DNA of 35,754 nucleotides. Origin: Caulobacter sp. 602-2. Its GTDB lineage: Bacteria; Pseudomonadota; Alphaproteobacteria; Caulobacterales; Caulobacteraceae. This document shows, piece by piece, positions 7,375-15,467 of this stretch. Position 1 is the first letter of the stretch. Every line of letters starts with the position of its first letter. The notes under the pieces are model-generated. The model did no database searches and was not told the DNA's origin. It saw only the letters and a list, made by a program, of their open reading frames with translations. Both the position numbers and the translations under genes were made by a program. The stretch is from NCBI RefSeq assembly GCF_011043625.1, contig NZ_JAAKGT010000022.1:1-35754 (forward strand). The letters run 5' to 3'.

Positions 7375-8439
7375 ATGGCCTCGGTGACCATCTACGACGT
7401 GGCGGCGCGCGCCGAGGTTTCGATCAAGACCGTCTCGCGGGTCATGAACAACGAGCCGAACGTGCGGCCGGTGATGCGCGAGCGTGTGCTCGAGGCCGCC
7501 CAGGCGCTCGGCTACAGCCCCAACCTGTCGGCCCGCAGCCTGGCCGGCTCCAAGAGCTTCGTCATCGCCGTCTTCGTCGACGCCGCGCTGACCATCGACC
7601 ATTGGCGCAGCGAGCGCGGCGCCGACTACCTGTCGCGCATCCAGCTGGGCGCCACGCTGCAGTGCCGCGACGCCGGCTATCACCTGCTGGTCGAGCTGAT
7701 CGACCACGAGGCCCCGCAGATCCGCCAGGAGGTCGGCTCCCTGCTCGCCGCGCTCAAGCCTGACGGCGTGATCCTGACCCCGCCCAGCTCCGACAACGAG
7801 ATCGTGCTGGAGCTGCTGAACAAGGCCGGCACGCCTTACGTCCGCCTCGGCCCGGAAGAGGCCGAGCGGCCCGGCCCGCGCGTCCACATGGACAACTTCG
7901 CCGCCGCCCGCGACGTCACCGAGCACCTGGCCGGCCTTGGCCACAAGCGCATCGGCTTCGTGGTCGGCGAGCCGCGCCACGGCGCCAGCCAGGCCCGTCG
8001 CGCCGGCTATGTCGCCGCGATGGAGGCCCGAGGGCTGCCCGTCGACGAGGCCTGGATCCGCCAGGGCGACTTCACCTTCCAGTCCGGCCACGACGCGGCC
8101 AAGGCCCTGTTGGCCCTGCCCGACCGCCCCACGGCGATCTTCGCCTCCAACGACGACATGGCGCTGGGCGTGCTGGCCGCCGCCGCCGAGGCCGGCGTGC
8201 TGGTGCCCGGCGAGGTCTCGGTCGCCGGCTTCGACGACAGCCCCAGCGCCCGCTTCTCGCGCCCGCAGCTGACCACCGTGCGCCAGCCGGTGGTCGAGAT
8301 GGCCGAGCTGGCCACGCGCCTGCTGATCAAGGGCCAGGTCAAGGGCGGCGCGGCCGGGGCCATGGCCGCCCCGATCGACGAGCTACTGCCGTTCGAGCTG
8401 ATCCACCGCGCCTCGACGGCCCCGCCGCCGGCGCCCTAG
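7375..8439 (+). CDS. LacI/GalR-family transcriptional regulator
   Basis: This 354-residue cytoplasmic repressor has the standard N-terminal helix-turn-helix (VTIYDVAARAEVSIKTVSRV, residues 3-22) followed by the hinge helix segment PNLSARSLAGSKS. Residues about 60-340 form the periplasmic-binding-protein-like sensor domain, with FVVGEPRHGASQARRAGYVAAM, AIFASNDDMALGVLAAA and VSVAGFDDSPSA as family landmarks. It would bind a sugar or related effector and control the divergent transporter gene. Its stop codon overlaps the stop codon of the convergent response regulator (bases 8436-8439), so the two genes end face to face without room for a terminator. Confidence 0.95.
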   Translation: MASVTIYDVAARAEVSIKTVSRVMNNEPNVRPVMRERVLEAAQALGYSPNLSARSLAGSKSFVIAVFVDAALTIDHWRSERGADYLSRIQLGATLQCRDAGYHLLVELIDHEAPQIRQEVGSLLAALKPDGVILTPPSSDNEIVLELLNKAGTPYVRLGPEEAERPGPRVHMDNFAAARDVTEHLAGLGHKRIGFVVGEPRHGASQARRAGYVAAMEARGLPVDEAWIRQGDFTFQSGHDAAKALLALPDRPTAIFASNDDMALGVLAAAAEAGVLVPGEVSVAGFDDSPSARFSRPQLTTVRQPVVEMAELATRLLIKGQVKGGAAGAMAAPIDELLPFELIHRASTAPPPAP

Positions 8440-9080
8440 AGCGCGATATAGCCCCGGCGCACGGCGGCGACGACGGCCTGGGTGCGGTCGCCGACGTCGA
8501 GCTTGAGATAGATCGTCTTCAGGCAGGCCTTGATCGTGTCGGGCGACACCGACATGCGCCGGGCGATCTCCTTGTTGGCCCGCCCTTCGGCCACCTGCAG
8601 CAGGATCGCGCGCTCGCGCTCGGTCAGCGGCTCCTCAAGCGCGTGCAGGGCGATCTCCTGGGCGATCTCCGGCGCCAGCACCCGCCGGCCGGCGTGCACG
8701 TTGCGGATGGTCTCCAGCAGCTCCTTGCGGATGCAGTTCTTCAGCAGATAGCCGCTGGCCCCCGCCTTCAGGGCGCGCAGGGCCAGGGTGTCGCCAGGAT
8801 AGGTGGTCAGGACGATCACCGCCGCCCGGGGATCCAGGCCCCGGATGCGCTCGATCGCCGCCACCCCGTCCAGCCCCGGCATCTGGATGTCCATCAGGGT
8901 CAGGTCCGGGCGCAGCGCGGCGAACGCCTCCAGCGCCTGCACGCCGTCGGCCGCCTCGCCCACCACCCGCATGTCGGCCTGCCGGTCCACCAGCCCCACG
9001 ATGCCGTCACGCAGCATCGGATGGTCGTCGACCACCAGGATCCGGATGAGATCGGCGGCGCGGACGCTCGGATCATCCAT
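8436..9080 (-). CDS. NarL/FixJ-family response regulator
   Basis: With the ATG at 9080 the protein is 214 residues. The receiver domain (about 10-125) starts IRILVVDDHPMLRDGI, has its phosphate acceptor at D64 in LTLMDIQMPGLDG, T in VIVLTTYPGD, and K in GYLLKNCIRKE. The LuxR-type helix-turn-helix (about 148-205) is LTERERAILLQVAEGRANKEIARRMS and onward. It is the partner of the histidine kinase directly upstream, whose last codons overlap its start. Two in-frame starts (9095 and 9080) each carry their own GGAG, because a 15-bp unit is duplicated there. The nearer one, with GGGAGG, is preferred. A 14-bp palindrome in the kinase/hydrolase intergenic region may be a target. Confidence 0.95.
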   Translation of the reverse strand: MDDPSVRAADLIRILVVDDHPMLRDGIVGLVDRQADMRVVGEAADGVQALEAFAALRPDLTLMDIQMPGLDGVAAIERIRGLDPRAAVIVLTTYPGDTLALRALKAGASGYLLKNCIRKELLETIRNVHAGRRVLAPEIAQEIALHALEEPLTERERAILLQVAEGRANKEIARRMSVSPDTIKACLKTIYLKLDVGDRTQAVVAAVRRGYIAL

Positions 9081-12000
9081 GCCAGGGCCTCCCATGCCAG
9101 GGTCTCCAGGACAGCAGTTCGCGCCACGACGGCGCCGGGCGCGGACTATAGGCCGTTCGCGCCGGGATGGTGACGACTATGCGCGTGCCCGCGCCCGGTC
9201 GGCTGTCGATGGCCAGCCGGCCGCTGAGGGTGCGCGCCCGCTCGCGCATGCCCGCCAGCCCGAAGTGGCGGTGACGGCCGCCGTCGCGCAAGATCTCCGG
9301 CGCCATGCCCCGGCCGTCGTCGACGACCAGGACGGCCAGCCGGCGCGGGCCGAACGCCACGCGCACCTCGATGCAGCCGGCGCCGGCGTGGGCCCGCGCA
9401 TTGGCCACCGCCTCGCCGACGATCGCCAGAACCTCGTCGGCGGCGATCTCGTCCAGCGCCCGGGGCGCGCCCTCGACGAAGACGCCCACCGGCGGCCCGC
9501 CCTCGCCTCCCTGCGCCTGGATCAGCTTGGACAGCGCCGCCTCCAGATCCTCGGCGCGATCGGCCGCGCGCAGGTCCAGCACCCGGTCGCGGGCCTGGCC
9601 CAGCACCTCGTCGGCGGCGTCGAGCGCCTGCTCCAGCGGCGCCCGCTGCGGCTGGCCCCGCGGCAGGTCCTCGACGATCAGCTGGAAGCGCAGGATCAGC
9701 CCCTGCACGCCCTGCAGCAGCGTGTCGTGCAGCTCGCGGGCGATCCGCTCGCGCTCGGCGATCCGCTCGTTCATCCGCGTCCGCATCCGCGCCGTCACCG
9801 CACGCAGCCGCACCCGGTACAGCACCCAGACCATGGCCGCGAAGGCCAGCAGGCACAGAACCAGGAACAGCCGCGACTGCCAGAAGGTCGGCGGCACGAC
9901 CACGTCCAGCGAGGCGCCCGTCGTGTTCCAGACCCCGTCGTCGTTGGCGGCCGTGACCGTGAATCGGTACTGGCCCGGCGGCAGGTTGTTGTAGAAGGCC
10001 GTGCGGCGCGATCCGGCCTCGACCCACGCCTCGTCGATCCCCGCCAGCCGATAGCGGAAGCGCACCCGGCCGGGCGTGCGCAGGCTCAGCCCCGCATAGT
10101 CGATCTGCAGCCTCGAGGTCCCGACCGGCAGCGCCACCGTCCCCGTCGGCGAAAACGGCCGCCCGCCAGCCGTCACCGTCCTGATCAGCACCGGCGGCGG
10201 CGCATCGTTGCGCACCAGGCCGCCGGGGGTGATGCGCATGACGCCGGCCGTGCCCAGGAACCACAGGCGCCCATCTCCGCCCCGCGCGGCGCGCACCCCG
10301 TCATAGCGCGCCGAGCCGCTGGTCAGGCCGTCCAGCTCGTCGAACACCCGGTGCGGGATCGGCGCGTCGGGATTGGCGAAGGCCCGGGCCAAGTCGGCGG
10401 CCGACAGCCGCACGATGCTCGAGAAGGTGAACAGCCAGACCTCGCCGTCCGGCGTCTCCAGCATGTAGCGCACGTTGCGCAGCCAGGGATGGCGGCGCAG
10501 GTCGATGTGGTCGATCCGGCCGGCGCTCAGCCGCGCCAGCCCGGCCGCCCCGCCCACGACGAGACCCGCCGAGCCGTCGTGGACAAAGGTCAGGCGCCCC
10601 AGCCGCAACTGCGCCGCGCTCCAGGTCGTCGTCTTGTCGCCGTCGATGCGGATCAGGCTTGAAAAGCCGTTGATGACGATCGGTCGTCCCTGACGATCGA
10701 TGGCGAACTGCGCGTCGCGCAGATCGGCCCGGGCCCGAAGATCATGCCAGCCGTCCTGGTCGCGCATCGCCAGGCCACGGTCGCTGGAATAGAGCCAGAG
10801 CTTGCCGCTGGCGCTGACCGCGCACTGGAACATCACGCGCGGGGCGTCCATGGGAAACGACCGCGCCGTACGGCCGTCCCGGATCTCGTCCACGACGCCG
10901 TCATGCACCAGGAAGACCGCGCCGTACCCTCCACAGACATGCATGTCCCGCATCCCTCCCTGGCGAATGCGCCGGGGCGGCTGATAGGGGCGGATCACGA
11001 ACAGGCCGCTGGTGTCTCCCACATAGACGAGGCCGGCCCCGTCCTCGGCGATGTAGTACTCGTCCGCGCCGGAGGGGATGATCGTCTCGTCGACGATGCT
11101 GGGGGCCACGAAGGCGTTCAGGCCGCGCTCGCCCCCGGCCCAGACCGTGCCCTCGCGATCGATGAAGATCGACGCTGTCTGGTCGTCGGTCAGGCCGTCC
11201 TTGACGCCGTAGGTCGTCATCACGCCCGCCCCATCGGGATGGGTGATGCGGAACAGCCCCGCCGAGCCGGTCGAGCCCCACAGGCTGCCGTCGGGCGCGA
11301 AGACGATCTTGGTCCGCAGGCGCCGCCCCGGCGCGGGATAGTTGGGCAGTCCCCGGGTGCTGGTCTGGCCGGCGGCGTAGTCAGGCAGCCGGCGCGTGCC
11401 CGCCTGGTCGGAGATCCAGATATGGCCGGCGCCGTCCTCGGCCAGGCCCGGCCCCAGGGCGACCTTGGCGTCCGTCGTCTCGAACCGGCGCGCCCCCCGC
11501 CGCAGGAAGAACAGCTTGTCCTGCGTGGCCACCCACAGCACCCCGTCGCGCGCGGCCGCCATCGACATGATCCAGCCTTCGGGCGCGTCCCAGCCCGGCC
11601 CCAGGGTCTCCCAGCGCCCGCCGACGAAGCGCGACAGCGAGTTCGTCCCCCTCGCATTGACCGCCCAGATGACGCCGTCCTGGTCCTGCAGCAGTTCGGT
11701 GATCTGGCGCGAGGGATCGGGCATGCCGGTCGAGACGAAGCGGCCGCCCCGGAAGTTCGACACGCCCTCGCCCTGGAAGCGGCCGACCCAAAGCTCGCCC
11801 GCCCGGGTCTCCAGCAGCTGGGCGACGCCGTAGAAGACCGTGGGATCGTCGCTGGCCGGCGAAAAGGTGTCGAAGGTCACGCCGTCGAACCGCGCCAGGC
11901 CGTCCGAGCCCGAGATCCACAGATAGCCGTCCCGCGTCTGGACGATGTCGTTGATCCGGCCCGGCGCCGAGGCCGCGCCCCGCCAGGCGGTGTGGCGAAA

Positions 12001-12111
12001 CTGCGCGATCGACAGGGCGTCGGACTGCGCCCGCGCCGACGGCGAGGCCAGCAGGAACACGGCCAGCAGGGCCAGCACGAGGACGCCGCGCGAACCTCGA
12101 CAGTCGATCAT
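9073..12111 (-). CDS. Histidine kinase with periplasmic beta-propeller and Y_Y_Y domain
   Basis: This is a 1012-residue sensor. A signal peptide covers residues 1-29. Two-component-regulator propeller repeats fill about 35-640 (units such as DGYLWISGSDGLARFDG and REGTVWAGGERGLNAF). The Y_Y_Y domain (about 665-735) is LQIDYAGLSLRTPGRVRFRYR onward, and one transmembrane helix lies near 748-767. The HisKA_3 domain has the phospho-accepting H795 in RELHDTLLQG, and the ATPase has EAVANARAHAG, DDGRGM and GLAGMRERA. Such kinases sense carbohydrate-like or unknown ligands in the periplasm and phosphorylate NarL-type regulators, here the gene that overlaps its 3' end. The ATG at 12111 is chosen for the signal peptide and the preceding GGGGGA. 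The protein ends RPWHGRPWHG, a five-residue duplication. Confidence 0.95.
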   Translation of the reverse strand: MIDCRGSRGVLVLALLAVFLLASPSARAQSDALSIAQFRHTAWRGAASAPGRINDIVQTRDGYLWISGSDGLARFDGVTFDTFSPASDDPTVFYGVAQLLETRAGELWVGRFQGEGVSNFRGGRFVSTGMPDPSRQITELLQDQDGVIWAVNARGTNSLSRFVGGRWETLGPGWDAPEGWIMSMAAARDGVLWVATQDKLFFLRRGARRFETTDAKVALGPGLAEDGAGHIWISDQAGTRRLPDYAAGQTSTRGLPNYPAPGRRLRTKIVFAPDGSLWGSTGSAGLFRITHPDGAGVMTTYGVKDGLTDDQTASIFIDREGTVWAGGERGLNAFVAPSIVDETIIPSGADEYYIAEDGAGLVYVGDTSGLFVIRPYQPPRRIRQGGMRDMHVCGGYGAVFLVHDGVVDEIRDGRTARSFPMDAPRVMFQCAVSASGKLWLYSSDRGLAMRDQDGWHDLRARADLRDAQFAIDRQGRPIVINGFSSLIRIDGDKTTTWSAAQLRLGRLTFVHDGSAGLVVGGAAGLARLSAGRIDHIDLRRHPWLRNVRYMLETPDGEVWLFTFSSIVRLSAADLARAFANPDAPIPHRVFDELDGLTSGSARYDGVRAARGGDGRLWFLGTAGVMRITPGGLVRNDAPPPVLIRTVTAGGRPFSPTGTVALPVGTSRLQIDYAGLSLRTPGRVRFRYRLAGIDEAWVEAGSRRTAFYNNLPPGQYRFTVTAANDDGVWNTTGASLDVVVPPTFWQSRLFLVLCLLAFAAMVWVLYRVRLRAVTARMRTRMNERIAERERIARELHDTLLQGVQGLILRFQLIVEDLPRGQPQRAPLEQALDAADEVLGQARDRVLDLRAADRAEDLEAALSKLIQAQGGEGGPPVGVFVEGAPRALDEIAADEVLAIVGEAVANARAHAGAGCIEVRVAFGPRRLAVLVVDDGRGMAPEILRDGGRHRHFGLAGMRERARTLSGRLAIDSRPGAGTRIVVTIPARTAYSPRPAPSWRELLSWRPWHGRPWHG
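9078..9107 (-). repeat. 15-bp in-frame tandem duplication carrying RBS and start codon
   Basis: On the minus strand GGAGACCCTGGCATG is followed directly by GGAGGCCCTGGCATG, 14 of 15 bases identical. Each copy holds a Shine-Dalgarno-like GGAG and an ATG in the response-regulator frame. In the kinase frame each encodes RPWHG. The result is two complete translation-start modules in tandem, five codons apart. Confidence 0.9.
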
Positions 12112-12175
12112 CGCGTCCCCCTGAAGCCGAACTGAAGCCAGGCCCCACACTGCGCCGAACCTCGCCGCGCCCTCA

Positions 12176-12189
12176 TACCCGTTCGGGTA
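12176..12189. promoter_or_regulatory. Perfect 14-bp palindrome TACCCG-TT-CGGGTA
   Basis: The site lies in the 189-base region between the divergent kinase and hydrolase genes, 65 bases before the kinase start. Its form (two facing heptamer-like sequences with a short centre) recalls sites of NarL-type regulators, so the neighbouring response regulator is a candidate ligand. The link is inference. Confidence 0.4.
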
Positions 12190-12254
12190 AACGCTCGCTC
12201 CCCGGTTGGCCTTGAGGCTCAAGCACAGCCGGAGAACAGTGTCATTGGAAATCG

Positions 12255-12289
12255 CGGAGGCGTCGACGAACGCCGCCCGCACGCCTCCG
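12255..12289 (+). promoter_or_regulatory. Leader hairpin abutting the hydrolase RBS
   Basis: CGGAGGCGT (12255-12263) and ACGCCTCCG (12281-12289) form a perfect 9-bp stem with a 17-base loop. GGCGT (12259-12263) can alternatively pair with ACGCC (12270-12274). The large stem ends inside the GGAG (12289-12292) that serves the ATG at 12301. The two folds exclude each other, so this leader might modulate translation. Confidence 0.4.
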
Positions 12290-12300
12290 GAGAAACACCG

Positions 12301-13254
12301 ATGACCCGCATGCTCCTCGGCGCCGCCAGCGCGGCCGCCGCCCTCGTCGCCGGCCTGGCGACGGCCTCGCCGGGGCTGGCCCAGCCGCCGCCCTTCCCCG
12401 CCTCGTTCAAGACCAGCCAGATCACCACCAACGGCGCGACGATCCACGTGCGGGTCGGCGGCAAGGGACCCGCGGTGGTGCTGCTGCACGGCTATGGCGA
12501 AACGGGCGACATGTGGGGCCCGATGGCCGCCGACCTGGCCCGCGACCACACCGTCGTCGTGCCCGACCTGCGGGGTCTTGGCCTGTCGTCGCGCCCTGCG
12601 GGCGGCTACGACAAGAAGACCCAAGCCGGCGACGTGGCCGGCGTGCTCGACGCCCTGAAGATCGACAAGGCCGACCTCGTCACCCACGACATCGGCAACA
12701 TGGTCGGCTACGCCTTCGCCATGCAGCGCCCCGAACGTGTCGGCCGCTTCGTTCTGATCGACGCGCCGGTGCCGGGGATCGGTCCCTGGGAAGAGATCCT
12801 GAAGAACCCGCTGCTCTGGCACTTCCGCTTCGGCGGCCCGGACATGGAGCGCCTGGTGGCAGGCCGCGAGCGGATCTATCTCGACCGCTTCTGGAACGAG
12901 TTCTCGGCCGATCCGGCCAAGTTCTCCGAAGGCGCCCGGGCTCACTACGCCAAGCTCTACGCCCAGCCGGGCGCCATGCACGCCGGCTTCGCCCAGTTCG
13001 CCGCCTTCGACCAGGACGCCATCGACGACAAGGCCATCCTCGCCGAGAAGGGAAAGCTGCCGATGCCGGTCCTGGCCCTCGGCGGCGAGAAGTCGTTCGG
13101 CCTGACCATGGCCGCGGTGATGCGCTACACGGCCAGCGACGTCACCGAGGGGGTGATCCCCGCCTCCGGCCACTGGATCATGGAAGAAAACCCGGCCGCG
13201 ACGGTGAAGATCGTCCACGACTTCCTCGACGCCAAGCCGGCGGCCAGGCCGTGA
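12301..13254 (+). CDS. Exported alpha/beta-hydrolase, epoxide-hydrolase/haloacetate-dehalogenase type
   Basis: The 317-residue protein begins with a signal peptide (residues 1-27, cleavage near GLA-Q). The fold is marked by VVLLHGYGETGDMW (59-72, oxyanion hole HGYG), VVVPDLRGLGLSSRP, and the nucleophile elbow THDIGNMVGY with aspartate D130 rather than serine. It also has a catalytic histidine in ASGHWIMEENP near residue 288. An aspartate nucleophile points to epoxide hydrolases or dehalogenases; the substrate is unknown. GGAG at 12289-12292 precedes the ATG. The downstream cupin gene overlaps its stop codon (GTGA), so the two are cotranscribed. The pair is divergent from the propeller kinase, which may control it. 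Confidence 0.9.
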   Translation: MTRMLLGAASAAAALVAGLATASPGLAQPPPFPASFKTSQITTNGATIHVRVGGKGPAVVLLHGYGETGDMWGPMAADLARDHTVVVPDLRGLGLSSRPAGGYDKKTQAGDVAGVLDALKIDKADLVTHDIGNMVGYAFAMQRPERVGRFVLIDAPVPGIGPWEEILKNPLLWHFRFGGPDMERLVAGRERIYLDRFWNEFSADPAKFSEGARAHYAKLYAQPGAMHAGFAQFAAFDQDAIDDKAILAEKGKLPMPVLALGGEKSFGLTMAAVMRYTASDVTEGVIPASGHWIMEENPAATVKIVHDFLDAKPAARP

Positions 13255-13730
13255 GCCCCCGTCGCACCGCCGCCCTCGGCCTGGCCCTGGTGGGCGCCGC
13301 CTTGGCCGGGCCGCTGCACGCCCAGGAACTGCGCCTGACGCCGCCCGAGATCGCGGCCCTGGCCAAGGGCGGCGCGGGGGCCGGCACCTCGGGCGTGGCC
13401 GGGATCAAGACCACCACCCTCTACGGCGATCCGACCAGGCCAGGCCCCTACACGATCGAGATCCGCGTGCCGCCACACACCCGCATCGCCGCCCACAGCC
13501 ACAAGGACGAGCGAACGGCCGTGGTGGCCTCCGGCGTCTGGTACTTCGGCTACGGCAAGAGGAACGAGGACCCGCTGGCCAAGGAACTGCCCCCGGGCAG
13601 CTTCTACACCGAGCCGGCGGGCGTGGATCACTTCGCCCAGACGCATGACCAGCCCGCCAGCGTCTACATCTTCGGCTACGGCCCCACGAGCACCGACTAC
13701 GTCGTCGCCGCGGACGCGCCCAAGCCCTGA
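13251..13730 (+). CDS. Exported cupin-domain protein
   Basis: The GTG start overlaps the hydrolase stop (GTGA) and yields 159 residues. Residues 1-24 are a signal peptide (MSPRRTAALGLALVGAALAG, cleavage near LHA-Q). The cupin barrel has PPHTRIAAHSHKDERTAVVASGVWYFGYG, in which the two histidines of HSH and a nearby glutamate could bind a metal, then LPPGSFYTEPAGVDHFAQT with another histidine. Periplasmic single-domain cupins of this kind occur next to hydrolases and oxidoreductases; no specific activity can be assigned. A strong terminator follows at 13741. The unit hydrolase-cupin thus looks like a closed two-gene operon. Confidence 0.87.
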   Translation: MSPRRTAALGLALVGAALAGPLHAQELRLTPPEIAALAKGGAGAGTSGVAGIKTTTLYGDPTRPGPYTIEIRVPPHTRIAAHSHKDERTAVVASGVWYFGYGKRNEDPLAKELPPGSFYTEPAGVDHFAQTHDQPASVYIFGYGPTSTDYVVAADAPKP

Positions 13731-13740
13731 CCTAGACGAG

Positions 13741-13775
13741 AAAGGGGCGCGGCCCTCGCGGACCGCGCCCCTTTT
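13741..13775. terminator. Rho-independent terminator after the cupin gene
   Basis: AAAGGGGCGCGG (13741-13752), a 10-base loop, CCGCGCCCCTTT (13763-13774), then another T and GATTT. The 12-bp stem is perfect, and the A/T ends give a T-run on both strands, so it can serve the cupin gene and the convergent chemoreceptor gene. Confidence 0.85.
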
Positions 13776-13795
13776 GATTTCAAGACCTGGAAGCC

Positions 13796-15343
13796 TCAGC
13801 GGCCCGGGCGGGCGAACGCGGCGACCTTGGCGCGGGCGGCGTGCACCGGATGCTCCGGCTCGGCATAGCGCTGGGTCGGCGCGGCATGGCTAGACCCGAT
13901 GCGGAAGCCGCCGACATGGTTGGCCAGGTCCGCCGCTTCGGCGCGCAGGGCGCGGGTGGCGTCGGTCGAGCGCTGGGCCATGGCGGTGTTGCGCTGGGTG
14001 ACCTGGTCCAGTTGGCCGACGGCGCTGTTGACCTCGGTCAGGGCGCTGGCCTGCTCGTTGGCCGAGGCGGCGATCTCGTTGACCAGGCTGTCGATGGCGC
14101 CGACCTTGTCGACGATGCCGCGCAGGGCGTCGCCCGTCTGGCGCACCAGCTCGACGCCCTCGCCCACCTGGCGGCTGGAGTCGGAGATCAGGCTCTTGAT
14201 CTCCTTGGCCGCTTCGGCCGAGCGCTGGGCCAGGGCCCGCACTTCCTGCGCCACGACCGCGAAGCCCTTGCCCGCGTCGCCGGCGCGAGCCGCCTCGACG
14301 CCCGCGTTCAGGGCCAGGAGGTTGGTCTGGAAGGCGATCTCGTCGATGACGCCCAGGATGTGGTTGACCTGGTTGGACGAGCTTTCGATCTGGCTCATGG
14401 CCTCGGCGGCGCGGGTCACGACCGCGCCCGAGCGCTGGGCCTCGGTGGCGGCTTCGCCGACGCGCGAGGACACCTCGCGGGCGCTCTGGGCGGTCTTGGC
14501 GACGGTCGAGGTCAGCTGCTCCACCGCCGCAGCGGTCTGCTCCAGGGTGGCGGCCTGCTGCTCGCTGCGCATGGCCAGGTCGTCGGCGGCCGAGGCGATC
14601 TCGTCGGCGCCCGAGCGGATGCCGCGGGTGGCGCGGTCGACCGCGCCCATGGCTTCGGCGAGGGCGGCGGCGGCCTGGTCGAAGTCGGACTTCAGGCTGA
14701 CGAACTCGGGCGACAGGGCGCCGTCGACGCGGGCCGACAGGTCGCCGGCAGCCAGGCGCGACAGGGCCTCGCCCACCGCGCGCACGGCGTCTGCCTGACG
14801 CTGCTCGGCGCTGGCGCGCTCGGCTTCCAGCTGGTCGCGCTCGTCCTGCAGCAGTTCCAGATAGGTCGAGATGGCCAGGTCCATGTCGAGCATGACCGCC
14901 TTGTTCAGCGCCACCAGACCGTCGGCCAGCTCGGCGTCGTTCTTGGCGTTGGCGAACAGGCCCTTGGCCCGCTTTTCGACCATGGCGCGGATCAGCTTCT
15001 CGGCCACCAGGGCGTAGCCGCCGATGTACCAGCGCGGCTCCAGGCCGATGACCGCGTGGGCCTTGCCGATGCGGGCGACGTCGCCCTCGTAGTCGGCGCC
15101 GTACTCGGCCGTGGCCAGGCGACGCCAGTGCGAGGCCTGGCGGCCCTGGGCGTTGCTGATGTGGGCGTCGTTCGAGAACATCTTGCGCGTCTCGGGGAAG
15201 GCCCGGACCTGCGCGTAGAAGGCGTCCAGCGCGCCGTTGATCTCGGCGTCGATCACCGGCTTGGCAGCCCGCAGGGCGGCGCGGTCCTTGTGGTCGAAGC
15301 GCATGAAGCTCATGCGCTGGTCGAGCTGGTTCTGCGCGCTCAT
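13796..15343 (-). CDS. Globin-coupled methyl-accepting chemotaxis protein (soluble)
   Basis: This is a 515-residue cytoplasmic chemoreceptor without membrane segments. Residues about 10-165 are a protoglobin sensor domain. The HW at 72-73 and GKAHAVIGLEPRWYIGGY (94-110) are the family signature, with H96 the likely proximal haem ligand. A short HAMP-like linker (about 185-235) leads to the signalling domain, whose hairpin tip is EIAFQTNLLALNAGVEAARAG (335-354) and continues GKGFAVVAQEVRALAQRS. Such receptors sense oxygen through haem iron and pass the signal to CheA/CheW for aerotaxis. ATG at 15343 is preferred to GTG at 15361, because AGGGGTGG stands in front of it. No che genes are nearby, so it is an orphan receptor. 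Confidence 0.93.
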   Translation of the reverse strand: MSAQNQLDQRMSFMRFDHKDRAALRAAKPVIDAEINGALDAFYAQVRAFPETRKMFSNDAHISNAQGRQASHWRRLATAEYGADYEGDVARIGKAHAVIGLEPRWYIGGYALVAEKLIRAMVEKRAKGLFANAKNDAELADGLVALNKAVMLDMDLAISTYLELLQDERDQLEAERASAEQRQADAVRAVGEALSRLAAGDLSARVDGALSPEFVSLKSDFDQAAAALAEAMGAVDRATRGIRSGADEIASAADDLAMRSEQQAATLEQTAAAVEQLTSTVAKTAQSAREVSSRVGEAATEAQRSGAVVTRAAEAMSQIESSSNQVNHILGVIDEIAFQTNLLALNAGVEAARAGDAGKGFAVVAQEVRALAQRSAEAAKEIKSLISDSSRQVGEGVELVRQTGDALRGIVDKVGAIDSLVNEIAASANEQASALTEVNSAVGQLDQVTQRNTAMAQRSTDATRALRAEAADLANHVGGFRIGSSHAAPTQRYAEPEHPVHAARAKVAAFARPGR

Positions 15344-15388
15344 GCCGCCACCCCTGGTCACTGGAATCCTGATCGGAAGAGCCGTGAC

Positions 15389-15404
15389 GGCAATTCATTA
15401 ACCA
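15389..15404 (-). promoter_or_regulatory. Possible sigma-54 promoter for the chemoreceptor
   Basis: On the minus strand TGG-TTAATGAA-TTGCC carries the GG-N10-GC core of sigma-54 promoters, with TTGC at the -12 element. The transcript would begin about 35 bases before the ATG. The CAC of the -24 consensus is absent, so the match is partial. Flagellar and chemotaxis genes of Caulobacter often use sigma-54, which is the reason to note it. Confidence 0.25.
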
Positions 15405-15467
15405 AGATTGAAACCCGGGCGGGTTCTTACGCAAAAGCCGTATAAGCGGCCGTCCTGCGACGTCCCG

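Noticed and set aside
12112..13218. Upstream open frame extending the propeller kinase to 13218
   Set aside because: It runs antisense through the clearly coding hydrolase gene. The signal peptide and GGGGGA mark 12111 as the start.
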